64,000 nucleotides of DNA from contig JANNWG010000035.1 in NCBI GenBank assembly GCA_031414695.1, forward strand, positions 62,001-126,000, written 5' to 3'. This DNA comes from UKL13-2 sp031414695 (GTDB taxonomy: Bacteria; Pseudomonadota; Gammaproteobacteria; Burkholderiales; Usitatibacteraceae). The notes beneath the pieces are model-generated. The model saw nothing but the letters and a program-made list of their open reading frames with translations, was not told the DNA's origin and did no database searches. The translations under genes were made by a program, and so were the position numbers. Shown piece by piece: positions 16,217 through 24,214 of the stretch; the stretch's first letter is position 1; each line of letters begins with the position of its first letter.

Positions 16217-17032
16217 CTATCGTTGAGAGTGCACACGCCCGTCTGCCACCCAAGCATTCTTGACTAACCGGGCGTTGACCAGCTCTCTGCACGCGAGAGT
16301 TACCATCTGAGTCCATTTACGCGATGACGCACAGGTCGACGCACACATCAGATGGAACTTGTCTATCCCCAGAGGATACGGCTGCTTGTGACTAGCGATA
16401 TAGTCGTAAAGTCGCCTCGCAATCGGCGTCAACCGTCTGTAGGTCACCCATGTAACAAGCGTGTAGGTTTGGCCGGCGAACAAGTAAATCAGGTCGCGAT
16501 GAATCCAAACGCGGTATCGACTGCCAGCGTCCTCGCTATGGCCCTCGAATTCATATTGTCTAATCAAGGAAATACCGATGCCTTTGCACGCGCGCTCACT
16601 GGTCACTTTTATTTCATTGGCCTTCAAGCGGCTGATGCAGTGACGAGCTTTTTTGTAGTTTCGACCGTTGATTGGCCAGCCCAAATCTTTGCACAATTGA
16701 TGCAGGTTAAATTCAACACATTGATCGAGGGGGTATTGCTTGGCATACTCAAGTATCTGCTGCCAGACGAGTAAGTCGTCCTCGGCTCTCAGCTCAATGC
16801 CTGTGAATGTGATTGTTACTCGGTGGTCGACATGGTACAAAATTGAGCCTTGTAGTGCGGCTCGCGGTTCTCGCTTGTTTCGCACAGTAAACAAGGATGA
16901 TCGCGCGTAGTCATTCGGAATAGCGCGCTTATCATCCGGCCACAAATCGAGCTGGAAGCTGCCTTTCGGATCGATCCCCCGAGCGCGCAGAAAGGCGTCC
17001 TGCTGGAGCTTGGCGAGGTTAGCCACCATCAT
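16217..17032 (-). CDS. trfA: TrfA-like plasmid replication initiator
   Basis: The protein of about 271 residues matches the TrfA family layout: an N-terminal segment with AKLQQDAFLRARGIDPKGSF and WPDDKRAIPNDYARSSLFTV, then a beta-rich GIELRAEDDLLVWQQILEYA, then the C-terminal winged helices (YDYIASHKQPYPLGIDKFHL). IncP TrfA binds iterons and recruits DnaA and helicase. The size is close to the short form of TrfA. The start overlaps the 81-residue gene upstream (ATGATGG), so HTH, 81-residue protein and initiator form one tightly coupled operon. The iteron origin begins right after its stop. Confidence 0.85.
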   Translation of the reverse strand: MMVANLAKLQQDAFLRARGIDPKGSFQLDLWPDDKRAIPNDYARSSLFTVRNKREPRAALQGSILYHVDHRVTITFTGIELRAEDDLLVWQQILEYAKQYPLDQCVEFNLHQLCKDLGWPINGRNYKKARHCISRLKANEIKVTSERACKGIGISLIRQYEFEGHSEDAGSRYRVWIHRDLIYLFAGQTYTLVTWVTYRRLTPIARRLYDYIASHKQPYPLGIDKFHLMCASTCASSRKWTQMVTLACRELVNARLVKNAWVADGRVHSQR

Positions 17033-17274
17033 GTTTGTGTGAGTTTGTCGAACACAGTTTTAATTAAGGCAGTCTCGATACACTCGATACTGTCTTCGTG
17101 CCGAAGTGGTATCGAAACGAGCGAAGAGCTTTTGTGCGCTTGCACACACGAGACATGCGCGCTTTTGATAACGATTTTTGTATCAACGACCAAGTAGAGC
17201 TCCTCGGCTCGTTCGATAGTCTCAGGCGGCGTGTTGCGAAGGGCAGCGCGGATTTGCTGTTGTAGATAGTTCAT
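17029..17274 (-). CDS. Rep-associated small protein, 81-residue family (copy B)
   Basis: The 81-residue protein starts MNYLQQQIRAAL and is homologous over its full length to the product of 15079-15324 (27 identities, no gaps). It overlaps both neighbours by ATGA: the HTH gene before it and trfA after it. The conserved core is LYLVxD followed later by SLVSIP. I know no function for the family. The strict operon position suggests control of initiator activity or copy number. Confidence 0.72.
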   Translation of the reverse strand: MNYLQQQIRAALRNTPPETIERAEELYLVVDTKIVIKSAHVSCVQAHKSSSLVSIPLRHEDSIECIETALIKTVFDKLTQT

Positions 17275-17525
17275 TTCGCACCGCGCACGTTACTCTTAGG
17301 AAGCGCATCAGCATGGTTAGCAGCGGTCTGAATGAATTCGTACACGGTTGACCGCAGCCATAGCGGCCGTCGGGAGCCCGGCAATTTAAACCAGGGAGGT
17401 AAATTGGTCGGATTGCGCGTCATTTCTGTCGAAATCGTTGCTCGCGCTCGCCGGATAATCAGCGCTAGCTGCTCAATATCAATCACATCATTTTCCGAGG
17501 TGGTATGATTGCTGGATCTATTCAT
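17271..17525 (-). CDS. Small helix-turn-helix protein (AlpA/excisionase-like)
   Basis: The protein has 84 residues. The region ALIIRRARATISTEMTRNPT then NLPPWFKLPGSRRPLWLRST and VYEFI fits the winged-helix pattern of AlpA/excisionase-type proteins: a helix-turn-helix, a PPWFKLPG turn and a second strand with LW. AGGAG stands 8 bases before the ATG at 17525. It begins the operon that continues into the 81-residue gene and trfA, so it may regulate replication. An excisionase role for the element is an alternative. Confidence 0.65.
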   Translation of the reverse strand: MNRSSNHTTSENDVIDIEQLALIIRRARATISTEMTRNPTNLPPWFKLPGSRRPLWLRSTVYEFIQTAANHADALPKSNVRGAK

Positions 17526-17656
17526 CAGTCATCTCCTATCAAAAAGATTTCAACGGTTATCCGTCGCGAATCATTGCGAATTATTGTTTGCGTTTGATGT
17601 GTTGAAAGTTTGATGAACCGGGCATCCAATGTCATCCAATTTAAAATCAGAATTGA

Positions 17657-17687
17657 TTGCAGACGTATAATGAATATATGTCTGCAA
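17657..17687 (+). promoter_or_regulatory. Palindrome around a -10 box upstream of 17703
   Basis: TTGCAGAC (17657-17664) and GTCTGCAA (17680-17687) are perfect inverted arms, and TATAAT lies between them at 17666-17671. A repressor bound here would cover the promoter. The site is in the divergent region between the trfA operon and the gene at 17703. Confidence 0.6.
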
Positions 17688-17702
17688 AAAAACAGGGATG
17701 TC

Positions 17703-18620
17703 ATGAAAAGCCATAAAGTCCGCTCTCGCGGACGACCGCCTATACCAGAGCCCGCCCAAGAGTCGATCCGCTTTTTCGTGAGTACATTCTTCTCAAACCT
17801 GTTATCTTCGTCGGGACTCACGCCGGCGGAACTAGAGATTCACTTGAAAATCGGCGACCCGCAATCGGGTAGAAAAGGCGAATCGATCAGAAAGTACGTT
17901 GACGCCGAAAGGGGCGTTTCGCCGAAACGAGCCGTGCAACTGCTAAAACTCAGTAGCAAACCTCCCCTTTTTGCGCTCGACTTACATTTAATTTTTCTCA
18001 TGCTCGAAGCCTACGGCGTCGAAAAATTTGAGCGGTCTGAAATCGTGGAATTGATAAAGCTGGCTCCGTATTCCCTAGAAACAGATAGAGCTGTAGCTTT
18101 TTGCATCGATTTGCTTCTCGGCGGTGGAGAAATCTTGGACGGTGATATCCAAGCTACACTAAATTATCATCTTGAATGTTGGGACGGGGCCTGGAATGGC
18201 CTCTCGCCGTTATATTTTAATAAGCCTTCGTCGTCACCTTTATCGATGTTGCCGGAAATTGACGAAATCCCCGATGATAGGTGCGTTGTAGAGATGCCTT
18301 TTGGGGAGCGAGAGAGCGCAAATCAGCTGGGTGAGATTCAGCTCGCGCTTCGACAAGCAATTCGAATCGCCAAAAAGAACAGCAAAATTTGGACCGACCT
18401 TGATTACTTTTCCCACTCAAAGTTAATGGATTTTGGAGGATCGTCACACTCAAAGTTTGCTGCTAATGCAATCGCAAAAGATAGCGATCTACAGGCTTGG
18501 TTCATACTACAGTTCCTAATTCGAATAGAGCTAGGGCTTGAGCATGACTTTATTGATGAAAATGTCCCAACAGAGATTTTTGAAGGCAATGAACCAACCG
18601 ATTGGAAAACGACGATCTAG
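17703..18620 (+). CDS. Hypothetical protein divergent from the trfA operon
   Basis: The 305-residue protein starts MKSHKVRSRGRPPIPEP. I do not recognise a family. The first 100 residues have a basic start and a region (LTPAELEIHLKIGDPQSGRK, then RKYVDAERGVSPKRAVQLLK) that could be a DNA-binding helical domain. The rest is acidic and helical. AGGGATG stands just before the ATG; earlier in-frame ATGs at 17610 and 17670 lie before or inside the palindrome. The palindromic promoter and divergent position suggest a regulator, which is inference. Confidence 0.65.
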   Translation: MKSHKVRSRGRPPIPEPAQESIRFFVSTFFSNLLSSSGLTPAELEIHLKIGDPQSGRKGESIRKYVDAERGVSPKRAVQLLKLSSKPPLFALDLHLIFLMLEAYGVEKFERSEIVELIKLAPYSLETDRAVAFCIDLLLGGGEILDGDIQATLNYHLECWDGAWNGLSPLYFNKPSSSPLSMLPEIDEIPDDRCVVEMPFGERESANQLGEIQLALRQAIRIAKKNSKIWTDLDYFSHSKLMDFGGSSHSKFAANAIAKDSDLQAWFILQFLIRIELGLEHDFIDENVPTEIFEGNEPTDWKTTI

Positions 18621-18639
18621 CCACGTAGACAATATAAAT

Positions 18640-18850
18640 ATGATGTAATACATATGTATTTGTTGTGTATTTATTAATAATTTATACGTATTGCTACAGC
18701 TTTCCTAACGTGCTTTAGCGACCACTCAGTTAAACCGCTGGCGCGGTTTAACTTCGGATGGTTTTCCACTGCGTAGAAAACTCTCACACATCACGCAACG
18801 CTTCGCGTTGACAAACGTGACGTGTAAACGAGTTAAGTAATTGAATCGTT
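18640..18850. other. oriT: Candidate origin of transfer (oriT)
   Basis: The stretch before the relaxase operon has no gene and holds several inverted repeats: 11-bp arms at 18728-18738 and 18743-18753, 6-bp arms GTTTTC/GAAAAC at 18761-18781, and CAACGC/GCGTTG at 18796-18810. An AT-rich tract at 18640-18690 leads into ACGTATTGCTACAGC (18688-18702), which resembles the nick region of the R388 origin (GTATTGTCTATAGC). The position next to an RHH accessory gene and a MobF relaxase fits. The nick site itself is inferred. Confidence 0.65.
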
Positions 18851-18909
18851 ATTGAAAAATACGTCTACACAGCATTTGTTTTATGAATGCGTAGCAGACT
18901 GCAAAAATC

Positions 18910-18931
18910 GCGATCTCGGCCACTCGCCCGC
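18910..18931 (+). repeat. Shared 22-bp motif, copy 1 (upstream of the relaxase operon)
   Basis: GCGATC, one base, CGGCCA, one base, TCGCCCGC is repeated at 22883-22904 with 20 of 22 bases the same. Copy 1 is about 90 bases before the RHH gene and copy 2 about 95 bases before the StbB-like gene. A common regulator binding site is the simplest reading. Confidence 0.6.
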
Positions 18932-19021
18932 GCCATGACACTTGATCATGAAAATAGAGAAATCGAACTCCTTGCAACAGCGAGGTCATGCAGCTTTTTT
19001 CAACATGAATCGATTTCCACT

Positions 19022-19276
19022 ATGCAAAAGTACCGTCACACAGAAAGCGTCTCGACACGTTTAACACCATCACAAATTGAGCGTCTCGATGCGCTAGCAG
19101 CGCAGCGTGGGCTTACCCGCTCCGCTACAATTGCCGTCCTTCTTGAATCCGCATTCCAAGAAGTTGCAATCCAGAGCCTTGTCGACAGCGCCGTAAAGCA
19201 GCTAAACACCGTTGCCTCGGCTCATTTAGGGGCTATTGAGACCCTATTGCCACCATTCAATGGGGGAAAGCCATGA
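19022..19276 (+). CDS. Ribbon-helix-helix relaxosome accessory protein (TrwA-like)
   Basis: The 84-residue protein starts MQKYRHTESVSTRLTPSQIE, with a ribbon-helix-helix domain (ESVSTRLTPSQIERLDALAA, then QRGLTRSATIAVLLESAF). RHH proteins of this size bind oriT, help the relaxase and repress their own operon. The stop overlaps the relaxase ATG (ATGA). The longer open frame back to 18887 runs through the repeat region and lacks protein character. It fits TrwA of R388 in position and fold; sequence identity was not measured. Confidence 0.8.
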   Translation: MQKYRHTESVSTRLTPSQIERLDALAAQRGLTRSATIAVLLESAFQEVAIQSLVDSAVKQLNTVASAHLGAIETLLPPFNGGKP

Positions 19277-22200
19277 TCAATATCGCAAACGTCTCTGCGC
19301 GCCAAGCAGAGAGCTATTACGAAAAAGACGATTACTACACTGAAAATTCCAGCATGCCGGCTAAGTTCGGCGGCGAACTTGCTGCTGAACTTGGATTGCC
19401 GCCCAATACTTTCTCGCTTCAACAATTCAAGTTTGCACTGCGCGGTGAATTTGCAATAGGGAAACTGAAGCAAACACACTCCGGTGCTCGCGCTGGCCTC
19501 GATTGCACGTTTAGTGCGCCGAAAAGTATCTCGTTAATGGCGCTAGTAGGAGGTGATCATCGGCTAATTTCAGCACATGAACGCGCTGTTGAGAAAGTCA
19601 TGGCCCAAGTCTCAAAGCTTGCGCATACTCGCGTTACAATTGATGGAAAGACTTCAATTGAGAAGTCTGGAAAGATTGCATTTGCGACCTTTCAGCATCA
19701 CACATCGCGCGCCGGCGATCCGCAACTACATTCACATAATGTTGTCTTCAATGTTACGAAAGGAGAAGACGGAGAGCTGCGAAGTTTAACCAACGACGAG
19801 ATATTGCAAGCCCAACACTCGCTTGATGCGGAGTATAAAGTGCAATTGCGACGCCAAGTGGAGGCGCTGGGATATTCAATCTGCGCTACTAAAAATGGCT
19901 TCGAGATAGAAGAAGTAAGGCAGGAAGCGATTGACCACTTCTCCCAACGTAAGCTCGCAATCGATGAATCACTTCGAGAGGATGGCACAGCGCGGGAGAA
20001 GGCAAGCGCCTCAAAACGCCAAGCAGCCGCACTAAAAACGCGCGATGCAAAGATCGCTTACGACCGAAAGCTGTTGCTTCAAAATTGGCAAGAGCGTCTG
20101 CAAAAAATAGACGTGGTACTCCCCCAGCACCCTAATGCATCCTCCACGCGCTACGTTCAAAAAGAGCCTGACAGACCAGATGCGAGTCGCAACTTACGCT
20201 CTGCAGTGTCCCATTTTGCAGAGCGCGCATCAGTAATCAGCAATCGGTATTCCCTCATTGCTAAAGCGATGGAGTTTTCGCAATACCAATCAAGCTTTGC
20301 CGAAATTGATCATGCACTCTCTGAAATGCTCGGCACGGGAGAGTTAAAGCAAGGCAGGAATGAGCGTCGCTTGGTACCGAAAGAGACACTAGACCGCGAG
20401 CATAAATTCATTGATCGCTATCTCAAATCTCGCGATAGCGTAGAACCTGTTGCTACCAAGCCTGATGCTAGCCAGGCAGTTGAAAAACAGCAGGAAAGAC
20501 TTTACGAATCGCGTATTGAATCGTTACGCGAACAGAGCATCGAGCTCGATGATATTGACAGAAACAAAATTCGTGAAAGCACTAAGCTGTCGACTGGTCA
20601 ACGTGAAATGGTTGAGCGAGTTGCAACCAGCCGTGATGCGATCATGGTGATCGAAGGTGATGCTGGTGCCGGAAAGTCGACCGCACTAAACGCCGTACGT
20701 GAAATGGCCAACCAAAGTGGCTTTAATGTCGTTGGGCTTGCACCCAGCGCACAAGCTGTTGCGTCATTGCAAGAGAGTGCCGGGATCGACACAATTACCT
20801 CACAACGCGCGGCGATAGATGAAAAATTTTGGGAGACTGTTGATGACCATACGCTAGTCGTGCTTGATGAAGCGGGGCTCATTGATAGCAAAGCGATAGA
20901 GCATATCTCTCAAAAAGTGATTGATTGCGGAGCAAGACTATTACTAGTAGGCGACACAAAACAGTTCGCCGCTGTTGAGGCAGGGCGACCAATGTCACAA
21001 GTCAAAGACATAGCTGAAAATGATCAACGCCTGATACGCCTCGATGAAATGCGTCGGGGTAGAACAAGTGAAATGCAATCTACTCACGAGGCGGCGCGCG
21101 ATAACCCTGAAGAAGCTATTAAAGAGCTGATCGGGCGTGATGATACGGTCGCAATTGTGAACGAACCAAAGCGGCATATCGCTATCGGCCGCGCATATGC
21201 GCTGATATCCCCCGATGATAGAAAGCATACTCTCATACTCACAGGCATGAACGAAGACCGAATCAAAATTAACTCAGCAATACGTGAACAATTGGGGCTA
21301 GTCGGGAAAGGAAAGACCATTCAGACATTTGACCGTCGCGACTTGACCGATAGCGAAAAGCGTCAGCTCGGAAGCTACTCTATTGGCGATGCGTTACGCT
21401 TTGAGTCAAAAATTGGAGAGTTTGAAAAGGGGAGCATGTTGAAGGTTTCCGCTATCAAATCGGATCGATTAGTGCTAACTACAGTTGGCGATAAAAACAC
21501 AAGACCACGCAGCAATGATCGCGATTTTATTGAGCTTAAGCCATCAACTACACCCATGCGGGCAGTTAGTGTGGGACGGATGACTGATATCGAATTAAGC
21601 GCTGGCGATCATATACGTTTCACCTCAGGCGTTACTTCGGGAAAAACGAAGGTGGCAAATGGTCAGCGCGGCGAAATTCTTGATGCATCTGAGGATTCGC
21701 TTTCGATTCGATTGCAAGACGGTAACAGCGTCCAAATAGCCCATCAAGGCAAGCCACTATCGGTCAGCTACGGATACGCGCAAACCGGACACTCTGCACA
21801 AGGAGCGACCGCAAAACATGTTTTGCTGCACCTACGAAAAGATGATCCGACCATTAATCGAAACAGTTTCTATACCAATGTCACTCGATCAGCAGAATCA
21901 ATACAAGTATTCACTAATGCTTTGTCAGAAAAATCAATCTCACATCTATCGAAAAGGATCCAACAACAGGTTTCAGTTGATTCAGCTATTAAAGAAGTTA
22001 CAACAAATAGTGTTGGCCAAGCCAACTCACTAGCCGTCCAGTCAACGGATACCAAAGAAACGCTACTCAAAAAATTGAAGGACGTGTCCATGTCCAAAGA
22101 GCCGATAGAATTAACAGGCGATTTTGACAAGACACTTCTCGCCGCTGAAGTTGCCGGCACAAATAAACTTGGTGTTCGCTTTGCCGATGAGAAGCTTGAT

Positions 22201-22347
22201 GCTTTTAGAGAAAATATTGAACAAAGCGCAGGAACAGGGGAGGAATCTAAGGAAGTAAGCCCTTCTGGGGCAAGCATACAACTTCCTAAAGCGGAAGTAA
22301 GTGTGCCCCTGCCGGTGCAAATTGATCAGTCTTTCGACCCTTTATAG
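19273..22347 (+). CDS. MobF-family conjugative relaxase-helicase (TrwC/TraI-like)
   Basis: The 1024-residue protein has an N-terminal relaxase with catalytic tyrosines (ESYYEKDDYYTE, residues about 13-24) and the three-His metal site in FQHHTSRAGDPQLHSHNVVF near residue 140-160. The C-terminal helicase has Walker A GDAGAGKSTAL near 460 and Walker B VVLDEAGLID near 530. It would nick oriT, stay bound to the 5' end and unwind the strand during transfer. The length fits TrwC (about 970) more than F TraI (about 1750). It follows the RHH gene with overlap and an oriT candidate. No frameshift is seen, so it looks functional. Confidence 0.95.
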   Translation: MINIANVSARQAESYYEKDDYYTENSSMPAKFGGELAAELGLPPNTFSLQQFKFALRGEFAIGKLKQTHSGARAGLDCTFSAPKSISLMALVGGDHRLISAHERAVEKVMAQVSKLAHTRVTIDGKTSIEKSGKIAFATFQHHTSRAGDPQLHSHNVVFNVTKGEDGELRSLTNDEILQAQHSLDAEYKVQLRRQVEALGYSICATKNGFEIEEVRQEAIDHFSQRKLAIDESLREDGTAREKASASKRQAAALKTRDAKIAYDRKLLLQNWQERLQKIDVVLPQHPNASSTRYVQKEPDRPDASRNLRSAVSHFAERASVISNRYSLIAKAMEFSQYQSSFAEIDHALSEMLGTGELKQGRNERRLVPKETLDREHKFIDRYLKSRDSVEPVATKPDASQAVEKQQERLYESRIESLREQSIELDDIDRNKIRESTKLSTGQREMVERVATSRDAIMVIEGDAGAGKSTALNAVREMANQSGFNVVGLAPSAQAVASLQESAGIDTITSQRAAIDEKFWETVDDHTLVVLDEAGLIDSKAIEHISQKVIDCGARLLLVGDTKQFAAVEAGRPMSQVKDIAENDQRLIRLDEMRRGRTSEMQSTHEAARDNPEEAIKELIGRDDTVAIVNEPKRHIAIGRAYALISPDDRKHTLILTGMNEDRIKINSAIREQLGLVGKGKTIQTFDRRDLTDSEKRQLGSYSIGDALRFESKIGEFEKGSMLKVSAIKSDRLVLTTVGDKNTRPRSNDRDFIELKPSTTPMRAVSVGRMTDIELSAGDHIRFTSGVTSGKTKVANGQRGEILDASEDSLSIRLQDGNSVQIAHQGKPLSVSYGYAQTGHSAQGATAKHVLLHLRKDDPTINRNSFYTNVTRSAESIQVFTNALSEKSISHLSKRIQQQVSVDSAIKEVTTNSVGQANSLAVQSTDTKETLLKKLKDVSMSKEPIELTGDFDKTLLAAEVAGTNKLGVRFADEKLDAFRENIEQSAGTGEESKEVSPSGASIQLPKAEVSVPLPVQIDQSFDPL

Positions 22348-22999
22348 CTATGCGCAGGGACTTCTACTTGGCATCATAAGCGATGCTCAATGTTGAGCCG
22401 TTGTCCACGGGGGCGGGCGTGCTCAATAAAGAGCATGAACGCTCGCCCCGGTGGGCAACGCGGCGTCCACGAATGATGAGTAAACACCGCTTTTGATTTG
22501 CTGAGCCATGAGTTCAACTGCGCGAACTCATAGCGGTTATTAGGCTATGGCAAACTAAAAAGTGAGTGGCTTCAAAAATGTAGTCTTAACGAACGTGGCA
22601 CGCTCTCTTTATGGGCAATAATTTTTATGGTCACGCCGCAGGGAAATGTTGCATAAACACAACGACGATTTTTGATTTGCCCGGCGTTGCGCCAGTCTGC
22701 TTTTGTTTGTATTTCATTGCTTCGTGTTGCTTGCCTCGACAATTGCCTTGCGACTTCAAAATTGAACAAATAGAAAATGCTTGTTACTCGTTGAAAAATT
22801 CATTATCGTTAGCGAAGTTGAAGTTTCGTTTGTTGGCTTTCATCCTTAAACGTTGAAATTGAAATAGCGACATCAACACTCTGCGATCCCGGCCATTCGC
22901 CCGCACTGCGCTCCACCACAATCGCGCAGCAAATTGGGAAAGAAAATTCTCCGCTCATTTTTGCGGTGACCCACTATTTCTTTCTCAATGAGGTTCCCT
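22348..22999. other. Non-coding region between relaxase and stbB-like genes
   Basis: At 22400-22459 lies a long imperfect inverted repeat (GTTGTCCAC to GGTGGGCAAC around GCTC/GAGC), which may end relaxase transcription. At 22883-22904 is the second copy of the 22-bp motif also found before the RHH gene. I see no convincing gene; an 81-codon frame at 22611 is Cys-rich and lacks a ribosome site. Confidence 0.5.
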
Positions 23000-23716
23000 A
23001 TGCGGGTAGCAACTCTCAATTATTCAGGTAACACTGGCAAGTCCACCTTTGCGCGGCATCTGCTTGCACCGCGTATTCCTAACGCACGTTTGATTGCTGT
23101 CGAAACTATTAATGCTGATGCCAATGGTGATGAACAGTATCGAGGGAAAGCCTTTGACAGACTATCAGAAACACTGCTTGAAACAGATGCCGCAGTAATC
23201 GATGTAGGCGCTTCTAATGTTGAAGACTTTCTTACCCTTATGCGCCGCTTTGATGGCTCACATGAGGATATCGATTTGTTTGTGTTGCCAGTCGTGTCTG
23301 CACTCAAACAGCAAAAAGACACAATCGAAACAGTCGAATTCCTGTTGAGTGAGCTTGGCGTTGATGCTGGCCGTATTCGCGTGATTTTCAATCGCGTCGA
23401 GGAAACGGACGAGGTCGATGTAATTTTTTCTGGACTAAAGCAGTATGAAAATGACGAACAGAAATTCAAATCAATTTCCATTCCAGTTTTTGCAAATGAT
23501 GTGTACGAGCGGTTGAAATCAATCGATAAGTCTCTGGTCGAGATAATCGAGGATACGACTGACTATCGCGCTCAAGTCAGGACAGCAAAATCCAATGGGG
23601 AGAAGGAGCGCGCGATCAGGATGACAACGTTGAAGCGACTTGCGCCTACGGCACAAGCAAATCTTGACGCCGTTTTCAAAGAGCTAATGGAGTCAATAGA
23701 TGTCCGCCGCGCGTGA
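23000..23716 (+). CDS. stbB: StbB-like ParA-superfamily ATPase
   Basis: The 238-residue protein starts MRVATLNYSGNTGKSTFARH, with a deviant Walker A (SGNTGKST) at the very N terminus as in StbB of plasmid R388. DAAVIDVGASNVEDFL and DLFVLPVVSA fit the Walker B and following strand. In R388 StbB acts with StbA in plasmid positioning and in conjugation. GAGG stands 6 bases before the ATG at 23000; another ATG at 22988 is in frame. The next gene overlaps by 17 bases. An StbA partner is not obvious upstream. Confidence 0.8.
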   Translation: MRVATLNYSGNTGKSTFARHLLAPRIPNARLIAVETINADANGDEQYRGKAFDRLSETLLETDAAVIDVGASNVEDFLTLMRRFDGSHEDIDLFVLPVVSALKQQKDTIETVEFLLSELGVDAGRIRVIFNRVEETDEVDVIFSGLKQYENDEQKFKSISIPVFANDVYERLKSIDKSLVEIIEDTTDYRAQVRTAKSNGEKERAIRMTTLKRLAPTAQANLDAVFKELMESIDVRRA

Positions 23717-24206
23717 TGAAAAAGCGGCGATAGCCGCTGCGCTTTTCGATGATGCGGACGCTCTCATCACAAGAATTGAAGGGCTAGAAAAATCTTTACC
23801 AGAATCAATTTCTAGCGCCTCACGTAATGTCGCGTTCCAAACTTCGCAGCTTGATGCGAACACAAAGCAACTAAGTCAGCTTGCATCCACTTTGCAAAAT
23901 AGCATTCAACAGCACGCAAGCGTTGCCGCCGCAAGTGAAGTTTCGAAAGCTGCTGCGACGTTCAAAAACCAAGTGGCAGCAAGTACCACAGATGAAGTTC
24001 GCACACAAATACTTCCGATCATTCAAGACTTACAAGCTGTGCTCGCCTCTGCACGTCAAAAGCGACAATCGATTTTCTGGCCAGCATTTTTTGCAGCAGC
24101 TCTATTACATGCTCTCAGCATGGTCATCGCTTCACCCAGTGCCATCATTTTTCTCAATTCAATCTTGCAATCCGCTATTGGAATCGCGCGGCGCGCTTTT
24201 ATTTAA
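23700..24206 (+). CDS. StbC-position membrane-anchored hypothetical protein
   Basis: The 168-residue protein has an N-terminal two-thirds that is helical and Gln/Ala/Ser-rich, with heptad character (SQLDANTKQLSQLASTLQNS). A hydrophobic C-terminal segment follows (FWPAFFAAALLHALSMVIAS). It overlaps the stbB-like gene, matching the place of StbC in R388, whose function is not known. A membrane anchor for the ATPase is a reasonable guess. Confidence 0.65.
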   Translation: MSAARDEKAAIAAALFDDADALITRIEGLEKSLPESISSASRNVAFQTSQLDANTKQLSQLASTLQNSIQQHASVAAASEVSKAAATFKNQVAASTTDEVRTQILPIIQDLQAVLASARQKRQSIFWPAFFAAALLHALSMVIASPSAIIFLNSILQSAIGIARRAFI

Positions 24207-24214
24207 GGACACGT

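Noticed and set aside
17525..17821. A 98-codon minus-strand frame before the HTH gene
   Set aside because: It overlaps the divergent promoter and the start of the 17703 gene, and has no ribosome site or family character.
22611..22856. An 81-codon frame between the relaxase and stbB-like genes
   Set aside because: Cys-rich and of poor coding character, no ribosome site; not related to the 81-residue Rep-associated family.
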